Assembly: GCF_024166365.1 (NCBI RefSeq)
Contig: NC_064822.1
Location: 109,612,823 to 109,676,822, forward strand
DNA from: Elephas maximus indicus
Lineage: Eukaryota > Chordata > Mammalia > Proboscidea > Elephantidae
Direction: 5' to 3'
DNA length: 64,000 bases
This document shows positions 45,130 to 56,699 of the stretch, piece after piece. Under the pieces are notes generated by a model. The model was not told the origin of the DNA. It ran no database searches and was given only the letters and a program-made list of their open reading frames with translations. The translations under genes and the position numbers were made by a program. The first letter of the stretch is position 1. Each line of letters opens with the position of its first letter.

Positions 45130-45165
45130 AAACAAGGGTGCCCTTCAAAATAGTCACCTTAAGAG
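45130..45165 (-). mobile_element. Possible mariner transposase C-terminal remnant
   Basis: On minus, a short frame reads GDYFEG, a motif typical of the C-terminal end of mariner-family transposases. It is only a few residues, so chance remains possible. Confidence 0.3.
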
Positions 45166-45359
45166 TATATAGATATATACTACTGTTGATTAAAACATTT
45201 CTGCAAAGTGTCCTTTAAAAATTACCTTCAAAGCCAGTTTACAAACTATTCAAGACAGCCATTATTAACTATGACTTATTTTTTGGCTGATTCTAAGAAA
45301 GCAAGGATAAATATTTGTCACCTATAAAGACACTCAAAATACTCAGTCATACACCCTGA

Positions 45360-45445
45360 AGACGATTCCAAAAAATTATTTGTGTCATTGCAGCCTTGTT
45401 GGAATAAGGGGATCTCCCCCAAGGTGACTACTTGGAGGCAACAAT
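45360..45445 (+). mobile_element. Possible mariner transposase C-terminal remnant
   Basis: On +, the stretch reads as QGDYLEA after a stop-broken segment, close to the QGDYFEG ending of mariner transposases, and in opposite orientation to the piece 250 bp upstream. Old and decayed. Confidence 0.35.
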
Positions 45446-46044
45446 GCTCATTCCGATGCAGTTCTCTACAGCCACATCTGGAGTGTATTATTTATCATCC
45501 CTGATGATCCTTTTTCCATTCATCTGGTTGTATTTTTCATCTTAAACAATGAACTAATCTTTCCCTAAAAGGAGAAAAAGGGAAGGAAACAAATTCCTGA
45601 CCCCTTTCTGATCCTGTTTCTGATTTCCACAAATTCCCATGCACAAGTGTAACGAGGGTGGCTAGGCTTTTCTGTTTCCAAGAACCCTAAACCTAGAGAC
45701 TGGAATGTAGACCTCGTTTCTGATTCACCTTATATTGACTGCATATCTACTAAGTGACGGACCCCAGGTGCTTACATAAGGGTTATCTCTTTCAATCTGG
45801 TGATTTATGGTAGTTTTCCTTCTCTGACTTTTTCATTTCTTTTCCCTATTACTTAGTCTAAGACTGCACATTACTCTATGCCCCTGTTGTTCTGGAAAAC
45901 CGGATATAGCTCCTTTTTCCTGGTACCCACATCTCATGAAGCCTTAACTTCAGAGATCATATTGTCCATCACTCTGTCCCCAGACACGCATCGTTTATCT
46001 CTGGTTCTCAGGCTGATAGAACTTGGCCCCAAAAAGGGCGTTAT

Positions 46045-46170
46045 GGCAGCCACAGTTGCACAACTCCAGGGGGCATCATGCATATTGAATTCTATGTGAA
46101 TGGCACCACCTAGAGTTGTGCTCCAGGAGTGCAGTGAATGGTGCCCCTGGAGCTGAGCAATGCTGCCGCC
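46045..46170. repeat. Imperfect foldback (terminal inverted repeat) segment
   Basis: The left arm (about 46045-46077) ends CAACTCCAGGGGGCATC; the right arm (about 46139-46170) contains GGTGCCCCTGGAGCTGAGC. The arms are imperfect reverse complements over about 30 bases around a ~60-bp centre, which is itself similar to the arms. It may be an old nonautonomous DNA transposon. Confidence 0.5.
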
Positions 46171-47384
46171 CTGTAGCCCAGAAATGCCTGGTCATTCTGT
46201 CAGCCTCACGCAACATTCAAGGATGAAAAGCCCAAGTTTTGACAACCAAGGTGTCAACACCTCGGCCCCCGAAAAAGGGCTCAAAGTGGAAATCCTCCCC
46301 ACCTCATTGATGGCTGGAAGATTTAGGCTCAGCACACAGCTCACCAATCTTCTCTCCATCAACTTCAAAGGCAGCTCCCGCCCCAGAGAGGACCCCAAGG
46401 GTATAGAACGAAGCTGGTTTGACCCGAGCTTGGTGTTGGGAGATGCTGCCGGATCACAGGTCAGGTTGGGCCTAGAAATCATAGTAAGGCATAAGACCCC
46501 ATCTGGCCTAAGCTTGGGGAGGAATGGAGGTGGGTAATGGAAAAGGAGGGGGTTGTCCTCAGAGTATAGAATGACTGTTTACAATTGCCCAGACCTCTCC
46601 TAGACCCTAGGCCTGCCAAACTCACACTTGGTCCTTTACCAGCAGGCAAAACTTCATTTATCTCCTGGTCACCTTTGAAGTATATCCCTCTTGGATATCC
46701 TCTTTGATCCTCTGCCTAGCCCTTCCCTTCTACTCCTCTCAACCTCTTTTACACTCCTCTCTCCCAAAGAGTCTTTCTGGATAGAACTCACTGACCTCTG
46801 TCATTTCCACAACATCCCCCTCAAGCATTGATTTGGCCTGCAGAGACATTAAGGCCCCCATGTCCTTACCTCACTGGGACAGGGGCTCTTTCACATGTCC
46901 CATTCACCCTATTTTATCAGGACATCCCCTACAAAGCAGCTCATGGAAGCTCAGCTATCAGAGCTCCAGACAAAGCTACCACACTTGCAGAGAGGGTCAA
47001 CCAGTCAACAGCCAACCTACACTGACTGGACTCTTCCTTCATGCTGGGCATTCTAGGCCATATAAAGGGAAGGGGTGGCCTGGCCCCAAAGAACGTTTGG
47101 TCTCATCTGACAAAGACACATCTATCCCAGATTTTAAAAGTAATAATAAACCTGACCATGAAGGTGAGCCTTATGGACAATAAATTTCAAAGGGGCAAGA
47201 AAGTGGTATCAACTAGGGTCTTCCCAAAAGACTCCAAGAAAAGGTCAGATAGGAGCAGCTGTTGTAACTTCAGGAAGGCTAAGAGCCCGTCATAGGCCCC
47301 CAGGCTACTAAAGAGTCATTATGGATTGTCTTTTGTTTCCCCAGAACTTTTTTTGTGGGAGAATGGGCTCCAGCAGGATAACAT
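46171..47384. other. Unassigned sequence
   Basis: No gene recognised. Frames of 125 residues (46160-46537 +) and 116 residues (46833-47183 +) have no domain. Confidence 0.35.
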
Positions 47385-47655
47385 CATTAAACACCTACTT
47401 TCTGCTAGGCACTGTGCAGGCACTAGAAACACAAAGAAGAGTAAGAAAGTCCCTGCCTTCAAAGTACTGACAGTCTAGAAAGGGAAAGTCACCCATAAAT
47501 AGATCTTTATAAAGCAATGTGGGAAGAACCAACACTGGAGATATGCCCAGGGCATTGTGGGCATATCATGTATGCACCTGAACCTTTCTGGGATAAAGGG
47601 AAAAGGAAAGGGCCAGAGAAGGCTTCCCAAAGGGAGGTGGTAGGTAAACTGTAAG
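47385..47655 (-). repeat. L2 LINE 3' region
   Basis: Reverse L2: AACACCTACTTTCTGCTAGGC, ACTGTGCAGGCACTAG, CCCTGCCTTCAAAGTACTGAC, AGTCTAG, then GCCAGAGAAGGCTTCCCAAAG and GGAGGTGGTAGG. Confidence 0.8.
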
Positions 47656-47681
47656 CAAAATGGTGTGCAGATGGTCCTCTT

Positions 47682-48103
47682 TGTTACGGACTGAATTGTG
47701 TCCCCCAAAAATATGTGTTGGCATCCTAAGCCCTAGACCTGTGGATCTAATCCCATTTGGGAGTAGGGCTTTCTTTCTTATATTAATGAGGTCATGGCAG
47801 TATAGGGTGTGTCTTAAACCTAATCTCTTCTGAGTTATAAGGAACAGTAGAGACACAGAGACAAGTAAGCACATACAGGGGAAGATAGACACTATCTGTT
47901 GACGACGGAGGCAGATGAATCTACAAACCAGGAACTTCAAGGATTGCTGGTTACTAGAAGCTGAAATAGACAAGGACTTCTGCCTAGAGCCACACCCTGA
48001 TTTCTGACTTCTAGTCTCCCGAACCTTGAGAAAATAAATTTCTGTTCTTTAAAGCTACTCACTTGTGGTATTTCTGTTACAGCAGCACTAGATAACCAAG
48101 ACA
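47682..48103 (+). mobile_element. MaLR (MLT1-like) LTR
   Basis: It starts TGTTACGGACTGAATTGTGTC and ends near GATAACCAAGACA, the MLT1/MST LTR pattern, with an AATAAA signal around 48032 (TGAGAAAATAAATTTCTG). No clear target duplication was found. No internal viral region is present. Confidence 0.8.
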
Positions 48104-51100
48104 CCCTTCTTCTCCCTATACCCATTCCAACTGAAGGTCACCTTCCACACCAAGAATAAGCCATTAACTTCTCAAACCAAGGTTACAGTTGGGTGTCAAT
48201 ATCCCAGTACTCTCTCACTCATCCTCCAGGCAGATTATCCAAACCTGATCTGGGATTCCAGCTGGATTTGGAGTACCTCCCTAACCCACCGACTTCACAG
48301 TTCTTCCCACCCTGCCAGTATGACGTCCAAGTTCTCTCAGATTCCTGGGCCTGGAAGGAGCCTGGGAGCAGGGATGGAAGGGCCAATTCTCCTAGAATTC
48401 ACATACTCTGCAGCCTTCCTCTTTCACACCTTTGAAGAAGATACTCTTCTCCCCTGTTTTCCACCCGTGATCCAGCTCCCACCCACCCCCTTTGCTGCAG
48501 CTGCCCTTTCCTCCCTCACCTGGGAAGATTGCATCCCTTCCCTCCAACTCCCCCAACACAAGAGGCAGAGTCAGAGGGTGGCAGCATATGGCCCCATTTT
48601 CCTGGGCCTGGGTAGGTTATTTTGGAAATGAGAAACTCCCCTTGCCTTTTCTTCCCCTCTGGGGAGTACCCTCCCTCCCCTCTCCACATTCCCCAGAATT
48701 TCTCAGACTGAGATCCCTACGTGCAGTTATGTGGTAAAATCACCACTTTCCTGCCCTGGAGGCCCTGAAGCTGAGAAGGGAGCAGACTCAAACCTTTGAT
48801 GTAGGCACGTTTTAAAAGGCCCACCTGTCCCCTCTCCCTCCCCAGCCCCTAGCCTGAACTGCTGGAGCCCTTCATCACAGCTTTAAATTCCAGGCTATAC
48901 CCACCCACCTGGTGTGTGTAACACTGCCAGGATCAGGTCACACACACCCTCTCCCGCAGGGGTAATCAAACCCAATCGTGCTCACTCGGGGACATCTGTC
49001 TCCGGTGAGTAAGAAGCAATCCCAAACTTGAGGGGTTCTGTGACACTTAAAAGCTCCAAGCAGGAAGATCTGCAATTTCTCAGGGCCTGTAGGGAAGGTC
49101 ACGTGGAAGCCCTTGTTTGATGTTGGGCTTTCATGGCTGTGGTTTGATCCAGATGTTCCCCAGTTGTGGAATTTTCTTCTTGGGAGGAACAGCCACTTGG
49201 CTCTGAAGACATTTCCATCATGTGCACATTTGGATCAGGTCGGCTGGGTGGGGTGCTCTTCTAGCTGATACCACACACTGCTCTCACCAACCCCACCCTT
49301 TCCTCCCATGATCACTTTCTTTCCCTTCACATCCAAAGAAGAGAAGTGGATCCCAATAACAGAGCATTCCCAGCTCCTTTGTTAGTTTGCTGTGTGACTG
49401 TCCAGAAACGGCTCTACCTCTCTGTTTCTCTGGCTCCAAAAGATGGAGCTGGAGGCGGTTCCCAAAGATGGTTCCCAGATCATGAGAAGAGTAGTACAGG
49501 GATTCCGAGAACCAGATTTCTGGCCATGGAACAAACAATTATCTAAGAAATTATGAATGGAATGGAACAGAAAAGTGGATGAGTCAGGGCTTTTGAAAGA
49601 GGAAGTGATCGTCCCTTTTCTGGGACATTCTGCAGGGGTAGACATAAACTTTTCCAGACTTACAAGCCTCTCTGCTTCGTCAGAGTTTGAAATGATTAAA
49701 AGTTATCTCTCCTCAAGCATTTCACTAAAAGCCCCAGAAGATCTTTCCTTTAACCTTAAGATGTTCTTCCTGTTGTCCAGCCTCAATCACTGCTTGCACA
49801 CACCTTGCAGGAGGTGGCTTCCCAGGGGAAGCTGCATCAGTCACATTCATTGGTCCTCTAAGGCCCATCAACATCCTTCTAGACACTTGTGCCTTGTGGA
49901 ATCAGAAGAAGGGCTGTCAACTATATAAAAATCAGGTTACGTCTGGAGCTGTGCCGGCTACCATATAAATATGTGGATCCTTGCCTGTATTGTGGAGGTC
50001 ACAGCCTAAACTGGACATGTGGATGTTGAGCAATAGAGGACGGACAAACCAAAGACTCTCCAAAGCCTGCTAGACCAAAGCATCAACCCACCAGTGAATC
50101 CTGAAGAACTTTCATCAGCCATAAGGACAGGTAAGTGTACTTTTTTTAGGGAGAGGGGAAAGAGGCCCAGTGGGGGGAGAGAAGAGGACTGGGAGACTTC
50201 CTTCAGGAAGGGGATTTTCAGAGGAGACGAGAGGTTGGGAGCCACTGAGTGGGTAAGGAAGGTTCAGGACAAGAGGTTGGGAGACCTGTGAAAGACAGAC
50301 CAATGGAAGAACAGAGTGCTGATTCCCCCACTGGACTAGATAGAGGGAAGAGCTACAGAGAGAGGCAGGCACACAGGAATAAGTAGGCAGGGAAGCTCCA
50401 TGTGGCTGTCCCACCTGGAGAACTCAACTCGAGCAGCTGTGGGACTTCAGGGAAATGCATGGTTTGGGGATCAGCTTTGCCCCTGGGGGCCCTGAGGGAC
50501 AGTTTTCATGCCTCCTCCTCCTTCCAGACTTTAATCCAGTCAAGCACAGATGGGTCAGGTCTTGATAGTGATGGGGTGGGGTGGGCAGCCTTGGGCCTCA
50601 CTGGCTTGAAATTTTTCTTATTTGCCCACATCCTCTCTTTCTTAGGCAATAATTTCTCATTTTGGCTGGTCTTATATACCCCATATGTCTCTAGCTCAGA
50701 GAGCTTAGAAACATTCCATCATCCTTAAGCGGGGCCTTAACCACCTGCAGACCCCTTCTTCTCCCATATGTTCATATAACTTGAGCAAGTGGTTAGCTTC
50801 ACCATGGCCCCCTCCAGCCCCTCTTCCCATCTCACCTTTCTCATCTTTCTGACCAGAATTGGGTGTTTCCACTCAAAGTTGGGGTGGGGGTGGGGGGAGC
50901 ATGGTCAGGGATTGCCTCAGGTGGAGTGCAGCTGGCAAGTCCCTCCTATTCTGTACACTCACAGTGAGTCCCTGAAGGGGACCAAGGACAAGGGAAAAAA
51001 GTGCTAGGAAATCATGTGTGGAGGTGGGGAGGGAGAAAAGGGCGGGAATTCATGTTTGACAAGGAGCCCTGGGTCTGGGAGAAGGGCTGGCCAATGGTTG

Positions 51101-51405
51101 GGACATCTGAAGACTCTTTCCCATCTGCCTCCCCTCTTCCTCTTCCTCTCACCATTACTGTGGAATCCAAATGCTGCCCTCATTCTTGCCTGTAACTCTG
51201 CTTGCACTGTACTAAACCCTTTCCTCATGGCCAAACAAGCAATCCAAAGTATCTCCCCTGCAGAGTTACTAGAATCTGACCCAAACTCCAGAGCCAGACC
51301 TGTTCCCCAACTCCCACTGATGCTGTGGAGAAACTGGAATGGAACCAGAAGAACTGCTTCCATTTCCTCTCTAGCCCTTTCCCAGAATCACCATCCCCAG
51401 GCTGA
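48104..51405. other. Unassigned intergenic sequence
   Basis: No repeat or gene can be supported. A strong donor-like GTAAGT follows an exon-like stretch at 50131-50136; frames on both strands stay below 125 residues up to 51 kb. Confidence 0.35.
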
Positions 51406-51409
51406 GATG

Positions 51410-51520
51410 AAAAGCCCGGGAGTCATTGTGCACATAGCTGGGGCTGGGGGCGACAAGGCCCCGCACTCCCTTATTAATGCATGGGGACATAAGGGTTTTG
51501 GCCAGGATGTGAAGGTTCCG
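51410..51520. promoter_or_regulatory. Candidate conserved noncoding block
   Basis: AAAAGCCCGGGAGTCATTGTG and CTTATTAATGCATGGGGAC in unique sequence. Part of the 206-residue + frame at 51014-51634, which I regard as chance. Confidence 0.25.
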
Positions 51521-51789
51521 CTTTGGTGCCATGGAAGGCCCCATCAGCACCTGCTACTCACCCTCCTCCTCACCCGTCCCCTAATTACCAAGACAGAGTT
51601 GTTTGTGCAAGCTCTACCCCCCGGCTTGGGTTAACAAGGCTGGGTAGGAGGACAGAAGTGAGAGATACTTCCTCAGTGTTTCCTGAAATCCTGTCCAGCT
51701 GTGTCATGATCTGGCCTTCCCGAACCTTGTAGTCACTGGAAACCTCCCCATGATGCATGTGAGGTCACTGAGCTCCTTGGAGCTGATAA

Positions 51790-51875
51790 ATAAACTCCTG
51801 GCCAGAAAAGAGTCAACACTGAGCACCTACTATATACTTGGTACTAGGCTGGACTCTGCTGGGGGAGATGGTGAA
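51790..51875 (-). repeat. L2 LINE fragment
   Basis: ACACTGAGCACCTACTATATAC and TTGGTACTAGGCTGGACTCTG resemble the reverse L2 end. Confidence 0.55.
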
Positions 51876-53439
51876 AGAGGGACCATGTACCACATTAACC
51901 CACAGAAGTACATACTACAAATGCTCGAGATGATTCTGTTTTCACAGACCCCCCTAATCTCACCCTCATTCCCATCCGTACATGTGATCATATATGCATA
52001 CCAAGCACGCAGCTAGACAGAAGAAAGAACCTCCCTGCAGAGTGGATTGTCGAGGCTATACAGCAAAATCATCAGACTTGGCCTTTCTTCTGCGAAGGCG
52101 GTGAACCAGGAAAGCCCTGTGTTGCTGAGCCAAGGGTGAGGTAAGGCTCCTCTCTGAAGGCAGGGGAATGGCTGAGATGAACCCTCAAGGTCCTGCTCAG
52201 GACAGGGCAGAGAGGTAGAGGTTCTAGTGTATGGGGCATGAGAAGGAGACGGTAGACAGAGGGACAGACAGAAGTGGGGAGGGATTGGAGGAGTGGGGGG
52301 AGCAGTGGGAGAGATGAATGGTCTTGGCTGGACTGATAGATGACCTCAGGATGGATGGATGGTGGCTGAGGTTTGTTTACTGGCAGCCCCCAGCCCACCA
52401 TCACCCAGGGAGAGGAATGGCGGCTGGCACATCAGAGGGCTCTTAGGGAGGCTCATGGAGATGATTTAGATGGGAATGAATCAGCTCCATATGGATTAAG
52501 TGTCCCAGCAAATCCCAGGATCTTACAGATGAGGGGACGGGGCAAGGGCACCAGGGGGAGGGGAGAAAGGGTGAGGGGAACAGTGTGGAGTTGGCATAGA
52601 GAAGCCCAGGCCGGGAGCCAGTTGGAGGGTACCTCAGAGGGCACAGCGCAGGACAGCCTGGCACAGACGAAGCCCCTTATCTGGGCCTGTTGATACCACT
52701 GTTCCTTTTGGTTGGTACCAGGCTTTAGGAAAAGACCTCCTTCTCCCCACCCAACCCTGACTATTGGGGTATTCTTTGTGGGTGAGTTTCTATCTTTCTT
52801 TTTCTCTGAGTCTTCATGTGTCTCTTCATTTTTCTGCCCTCATTCCCTAGCCTTCTCCCTCCATACTATCTCTGTCTCTCTCCTCTCCTTCCACACTCCT
52901 CCCTTCTGTCACTTTGCTGCACTCTTTCACTAGAGGCGTAAATGGCATGGGGGCTGATGCCCAGTTTCTAGTACCTTCAGGCCTCAACTCTGCCCTCTAG
53001 TGCTGGGGGCAAGTCTAGTGCTGCCCTCCCTCGGACCACTTCAGGGGCCCTTAGGTTCAAAGGTGGTCGGGGAAGAGAGAAGTTGGTCTGAAAAGTGACC
53101 TTTTGGATATGAAAAGTTCTTTCTCTTCCTTACTGCCTTCCCTGCCCCCTTGCCTTCCCTTCTCCCAGTGCCAGAGAAAGCTTAGACTGGGGCACTCATG
53201 CTCTATGGACTCTGTGTCCCCGGACCACAGGAGGCAATGGGTCATTTGCTGGTTGTGGGGTTACTGGGGCAACATCTCCCCACTTCTTCCCCCATGCCCC
53301 ATGTGGAGGACCCGGGAGTCAGCTGTGGCTATGAAACCACCTGCCATGTGGATGACCTGGAATCAGAGCACAGGGTAGTCACATATGACAATGGGTTGAA
53401 ATATCACAGCGGCTCTCCCCCCCACCCCCACTGGTGATC
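51876..53439. other. Unassigned sequence with CTCF-like site
   Basis: No gene or repeat supported. GCCCTCTAGTGC at 52992-53003 fits 11 of 12 core positions of the CTCF consensus on the reverse strand. Confidence 0.35.
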
Positions 53440-53640
53440 TATGAGCTTCGTGCCCTGTAAAAATTATTTATCAGGGCCTCAGAGTGTCCTGATTTAGTGC
53501 TGCTGCCTCTGGGGCTGAGGGGCCTGCCTGTCCACTGGAGCCTAAGTGTTAAACGACGCTAAAAAGTTAAATGGCCAACGTTGGGGGCTCACTTGAGGAG
53601 GTGCTATAAAGCTGTCGGAGCTGCTTAAATCAGGAGCGAG
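53440..53640. promoter_or_regulatory. Candidate conserved noncoding block
   Basis: CCTGTAAAAATTATTTATCAG, GTGTTAAACGACGCTAAAAAG and GGTGCTATAAAGCTGTCGG in unique sequence. Enhancer or promoter role inferred. Confidence 0.38.
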
Positions 53641-54239
53641 GATTCCCCAGGACATCTTCTCACCATATGCCATAAGCCAAGCAGGCTCTCCTCACCCCTC
53701 TGCTACTCACTCACTCCCAGCAGCCCACACAGGGCAGATGACACCTAGGCCGGGGCCTGGGAAGGAGGGGAGAGGAGGTCAAAGATGACTTCCTTCCTGC
53801 AGGCCTTGCTCCCAGCACCACCAGGGGCAGGCAGTGTGAGAGGTCATGTTGTCCAGCCCTCTGTCTCTGAGCTTCTTTGCGCAGACCCAGTTTTTAAAGA
53901 CTTCGGGAGGGGTGATGACAAAACCTCTCCCAGTGGCCAGTGTGGGGAAGTTCTTTCTGGTGTCTCACTTCAACCCATTTTTCTGTGGACAAAACCTACT
54001 CCTTGCTTGGAGCTGAAACTCAATGTCCACTGCTCAGGTTTGGAGCGGACGGTGTATCCAAGTCAGCCCCTGACCTCTGCCCTCCCCCTCACATAACACC
54101 CCCAAAGGCACTGCTCTCTGATGACCAGGGCTCCACCCTTTGATCACCATCCTCTCCCTGAGCACCCCTAGGTGCTGACATTAATGCTTTGCAGATGGTA
54201 TTTCGTGGCTGAACCCCAGCCCATGCTGCCACCACCCGG

Positions 54240-54425
54240 CCGCGAGCAATAGGGAAGGTGGGTCTCCACAGGCTGTCTATCACACCTTCTTTCAGCAGCA
54301 ATAAAACTTGCCTCTTAAAACCTCTGCTTGGGTCCCTAATATTTGTCTGGCCATATATCTCTGGTGATATATGGACAGAAATTGCTCGTAAATGGCTATA
54401 AAACCTCTTAGTCAAGCTGGGGAGG
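54240..54425. promoter_or_regulatory. Candidate conserved noncoding block with dyad
   Basis: Contains AGCAGCAATAAAACTTGC and a perfect 9-bp dyad, CCATATATC (54351-54359) and GATATATGG (54366-54374), separated by six bases. No repeat match. Enhancer role is inferred. Confidence 0.4.
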
Positions 54426-54599
54426 AGGCACGTGAGGGTGGGCACAGCCCAGGAAGCAGGAAGTTTGGAAGCGGAGCCACTCCATTGAGCACCCCAAATC
54501 CAACTCCAGGTCCCAGGATGGAGTCTGGGTGGGGGCCCTCGGGGGAAGGATGGGGAAGGAGGCCCAGAGAAGATCTTCAAGCATCTCAGTGGTACGATG

Positions 54600-54790
54600 G
54601 GACAGTCTTACCCAGCTTCTCCAGTGATTTGCTGTATGGCCTTGGATGAGTCACTCGGTCCCTTTGTATCACGGTTTCCCATCACTGACATGAAGACAGT
54701 GACACCTACCCAGGATCCCCACTATGTTGTCATGAAGATCAAGTAAGGAAATGTATAGAGAATTAATTGGGGCTTTGTAAACGGAAGAGG
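54600..54790 (+). repeat. MIR SINE
   Basis: GCTGTATGGCCTTGGATGAGTC, ACTCGGTCCCTTTGTATCACG, TTTCCCATCACTGAC, then ATGAAGATCAAGTAAGG. Confidence 0.7.
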
Positions 54791-54829
54791 TCATATATAT
54801 TGGGTGCTGCCCCCCAGGTGGGCATGCTA

Positions 54830-55025
54830 TATTTTGAAGGCCTCCCATGTGCTGGATACTTCATCTAATTATCTCACATCCTGACAACAACTCTGCCATG
54901 TAGACATTACTGTCGCCATGTTACAGATGCCAAAACTGAGGTTCAGAGAGGTTGGTCCAGGTAGCCAGTGTCAGAGGTGGCACTCAAACCCAAGCCTGAT
55001 TCCAGAGTTGATGCCCTTTCCACAC
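54830..55025 (-). repeat. MIR SINE
   Basis: CATCTAATTATCTCACATCC, CTGACAACAACTCTGCCATG, ATGTTACAGATGCCAAAACTG, AGGTTCAGAGAGGTTGG. Confidence 0.8.
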
Positions 55026-55439
55026 ATCAGAATGAAATCCTTGAAAACAGGAGGGGTAACAGGTAAGACAACAGGGGGGGACTTCCAAACAAAGATTTGG
55101 GGGACATTGGGGCAGAAAGCTGCAAGAGACTGTGGCCCATCTCTCCCTGGCTCCTCCCCATTCTCCAAAGTTCAGGGCCTGTCTTCCCTCCTGACACTTC
55201 AGTTCCAACCCTCTACAGAGGTCCCCGGGCCTGAGAGTCAAGGGCTTCCCCTCAGCGTATTCCCACACACTATATCCCATCTCCCGGAGAAATAGCTCCC
55301 AAAGAGGAAGTTGAAAACTTGAGATTTTGTGGGAAGTGAGAGCCTTCTGCCCTGAAGACACAGGTCCTGGGTGGGCCAGGGGAGGAGCGGCCATCATAGG
55401 AGCAGGTATAGACCACGTCCCAGAGTCCCCAACCCTACC

Positions 55440-55960
55440 CCACCAAGGAACCCCAGCCCCTGGCTCCCCTTCTGGTTGCACCACGCTCTCTCCTCTCTCA
55501 TGTCTCCCCAGCCCCTGGCCATCACCTGTGGCTACCCAACCATCTCCTTCTCCCCACAGTATCCCCCCAGCCCCTGGATGCCTCTTCCCTCCATAACCCC
55601 CATCATGTCCCCTCATCCTATGTCCCCTCTGGTTGCCTCACATGCTCTCTCTCTCCCATAGCATCCCCTCTCAGTCTCTGGCTGTCTCCTCTGGTCATTC
55701 CACCCTCTGTCCCCTACAGTGTCCCTCCAGTACCTGACTGCCCCTACCCCTGCCCTCTGCCATGACCACTAGTTCTCTGTTTCCTATCACCCCATGCCCT
55801 TTGAACCCCTGGCTGTCCCCTATGGTTACCCATCTTTTTTACCTCCCCACTAGGGTCCCCAGCCCTGGATGCCCATTCCTTCCATGACCACCCAGTCCTT
55901 GCCCTTCCTCCAAGTGTCCTTACAGTCCCCAGCCCTGCCCTTTGTCCCCTTCTTGTGACA
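55440..55960. repeat. Degenerate ~57-bp pyrimidine-rich minisatellite
   Basis: Units start near 55449, 55506, 55564, 55665, 55723, 55856 and 55925, with CCCCAGCCCCTGG (or variants) at or near the start. Spacing is mostly about 57-59 bp or larger multiples with indels. Each unit has a C/T-rich stretch followed by CCCACAG-like triplets, so the + strand repeatedly resembles a splice acceptor. Confidence 0.7.
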
Positions 55961-56039
55961 AACCAGGACAAACAGCAGGAAGGCCATCCTTCTGCCCCAT
56001 GCCTCCCCTTCCCTTGTGGCTCCCACCCCCCAACCCCAC

Positions 56040-56185
56040 TTTAAGTTTCCAAATCAACTTTCCTCCAATAATAATGATAAAGCAGGAAGCCGGGCCGGAG
56101 GACAGTGCAGATTTTTCTTCTTGACACGGAGTTTCCGATTAAAGGGAAAAGGACATAAATCCTCCCATGTAATTGCTGTGCTCCA
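56040..56185. promoter_or_regulatory. Candidate conserved noncoding block
   Basis: CCTCCAATAATAATGATAAAG, GAGTTTCCGATTAAAGGG and CATGTAATTGCTGTGCTCC in unique sequence, with several AT-rich cores and a CCGATTAA. Inferred. Confidence 0.38.
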
Positions 56186-56474
56186 GCACAGAGCCACTTG
56201 GAAGGGAGGCTCCCACCCCCTCTGCCCCTGCCCCTGGGAACCCCCACCCCCATCCTGAGCTGGGCTTGGTCCCCAGAGTCTGGGGGTGGACTGGGAAGAG
56301 TGAAAGGAATATTGTTGGTGCTGGCAGGGCTATGGGAAGGGAGTGGGATAAACTGGAACAGGGCTGCCCGCATTTCCCTTCCAGGGGTCCGAGTCCAGAT
56401 GGATAGGTGCCCATAACCCACCCCAAAGCCCTCTTCCCCACCCCCAGCAGCACCTCAACCCCTCACCTTGAAAA

Positions 56475-56690
56475 TGTGCTGTATATTTTGCAGTGTCTTG
56501 GTATTCATTATCTCATTTATAAGTTAGTAACAAATATCTGATGGGAGGAGGGGCTCTGAGAGATCAGCCAGTGCTACTTCCCTGGTTTTACAGATGAAGA
56601 AACCGAGGTCTGTAAAAGGATCTGGTTGAGGACAGAGCTAGGACTGGAACACTGTCCTAGCCCAATTTGATCTTGACTTCACACCTACTA
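56475..56690 (-). repeat. MIR SINE
   Basis: TTGGTATTCATTATCTCATTT, CCCTGGTTTTACAGATGAAG, AAACCGAGGTCTGTAAAAGG, GACAGAGCTAGGACTGGAAC. Confidence 0.7.
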
Positions 56691-56699
56691 GGAAGGGGC

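Noticed and set aside
51014..51634. 206-residue plus frame
   Set aside because: No recognisable motif, an overlapping minus frame of similar quality, and no support from splice or promoter signals.
53814..53830. CTCF-like CCACCAGGGGCAGG
   Set aside because: It breaks the consensus at a key G position.
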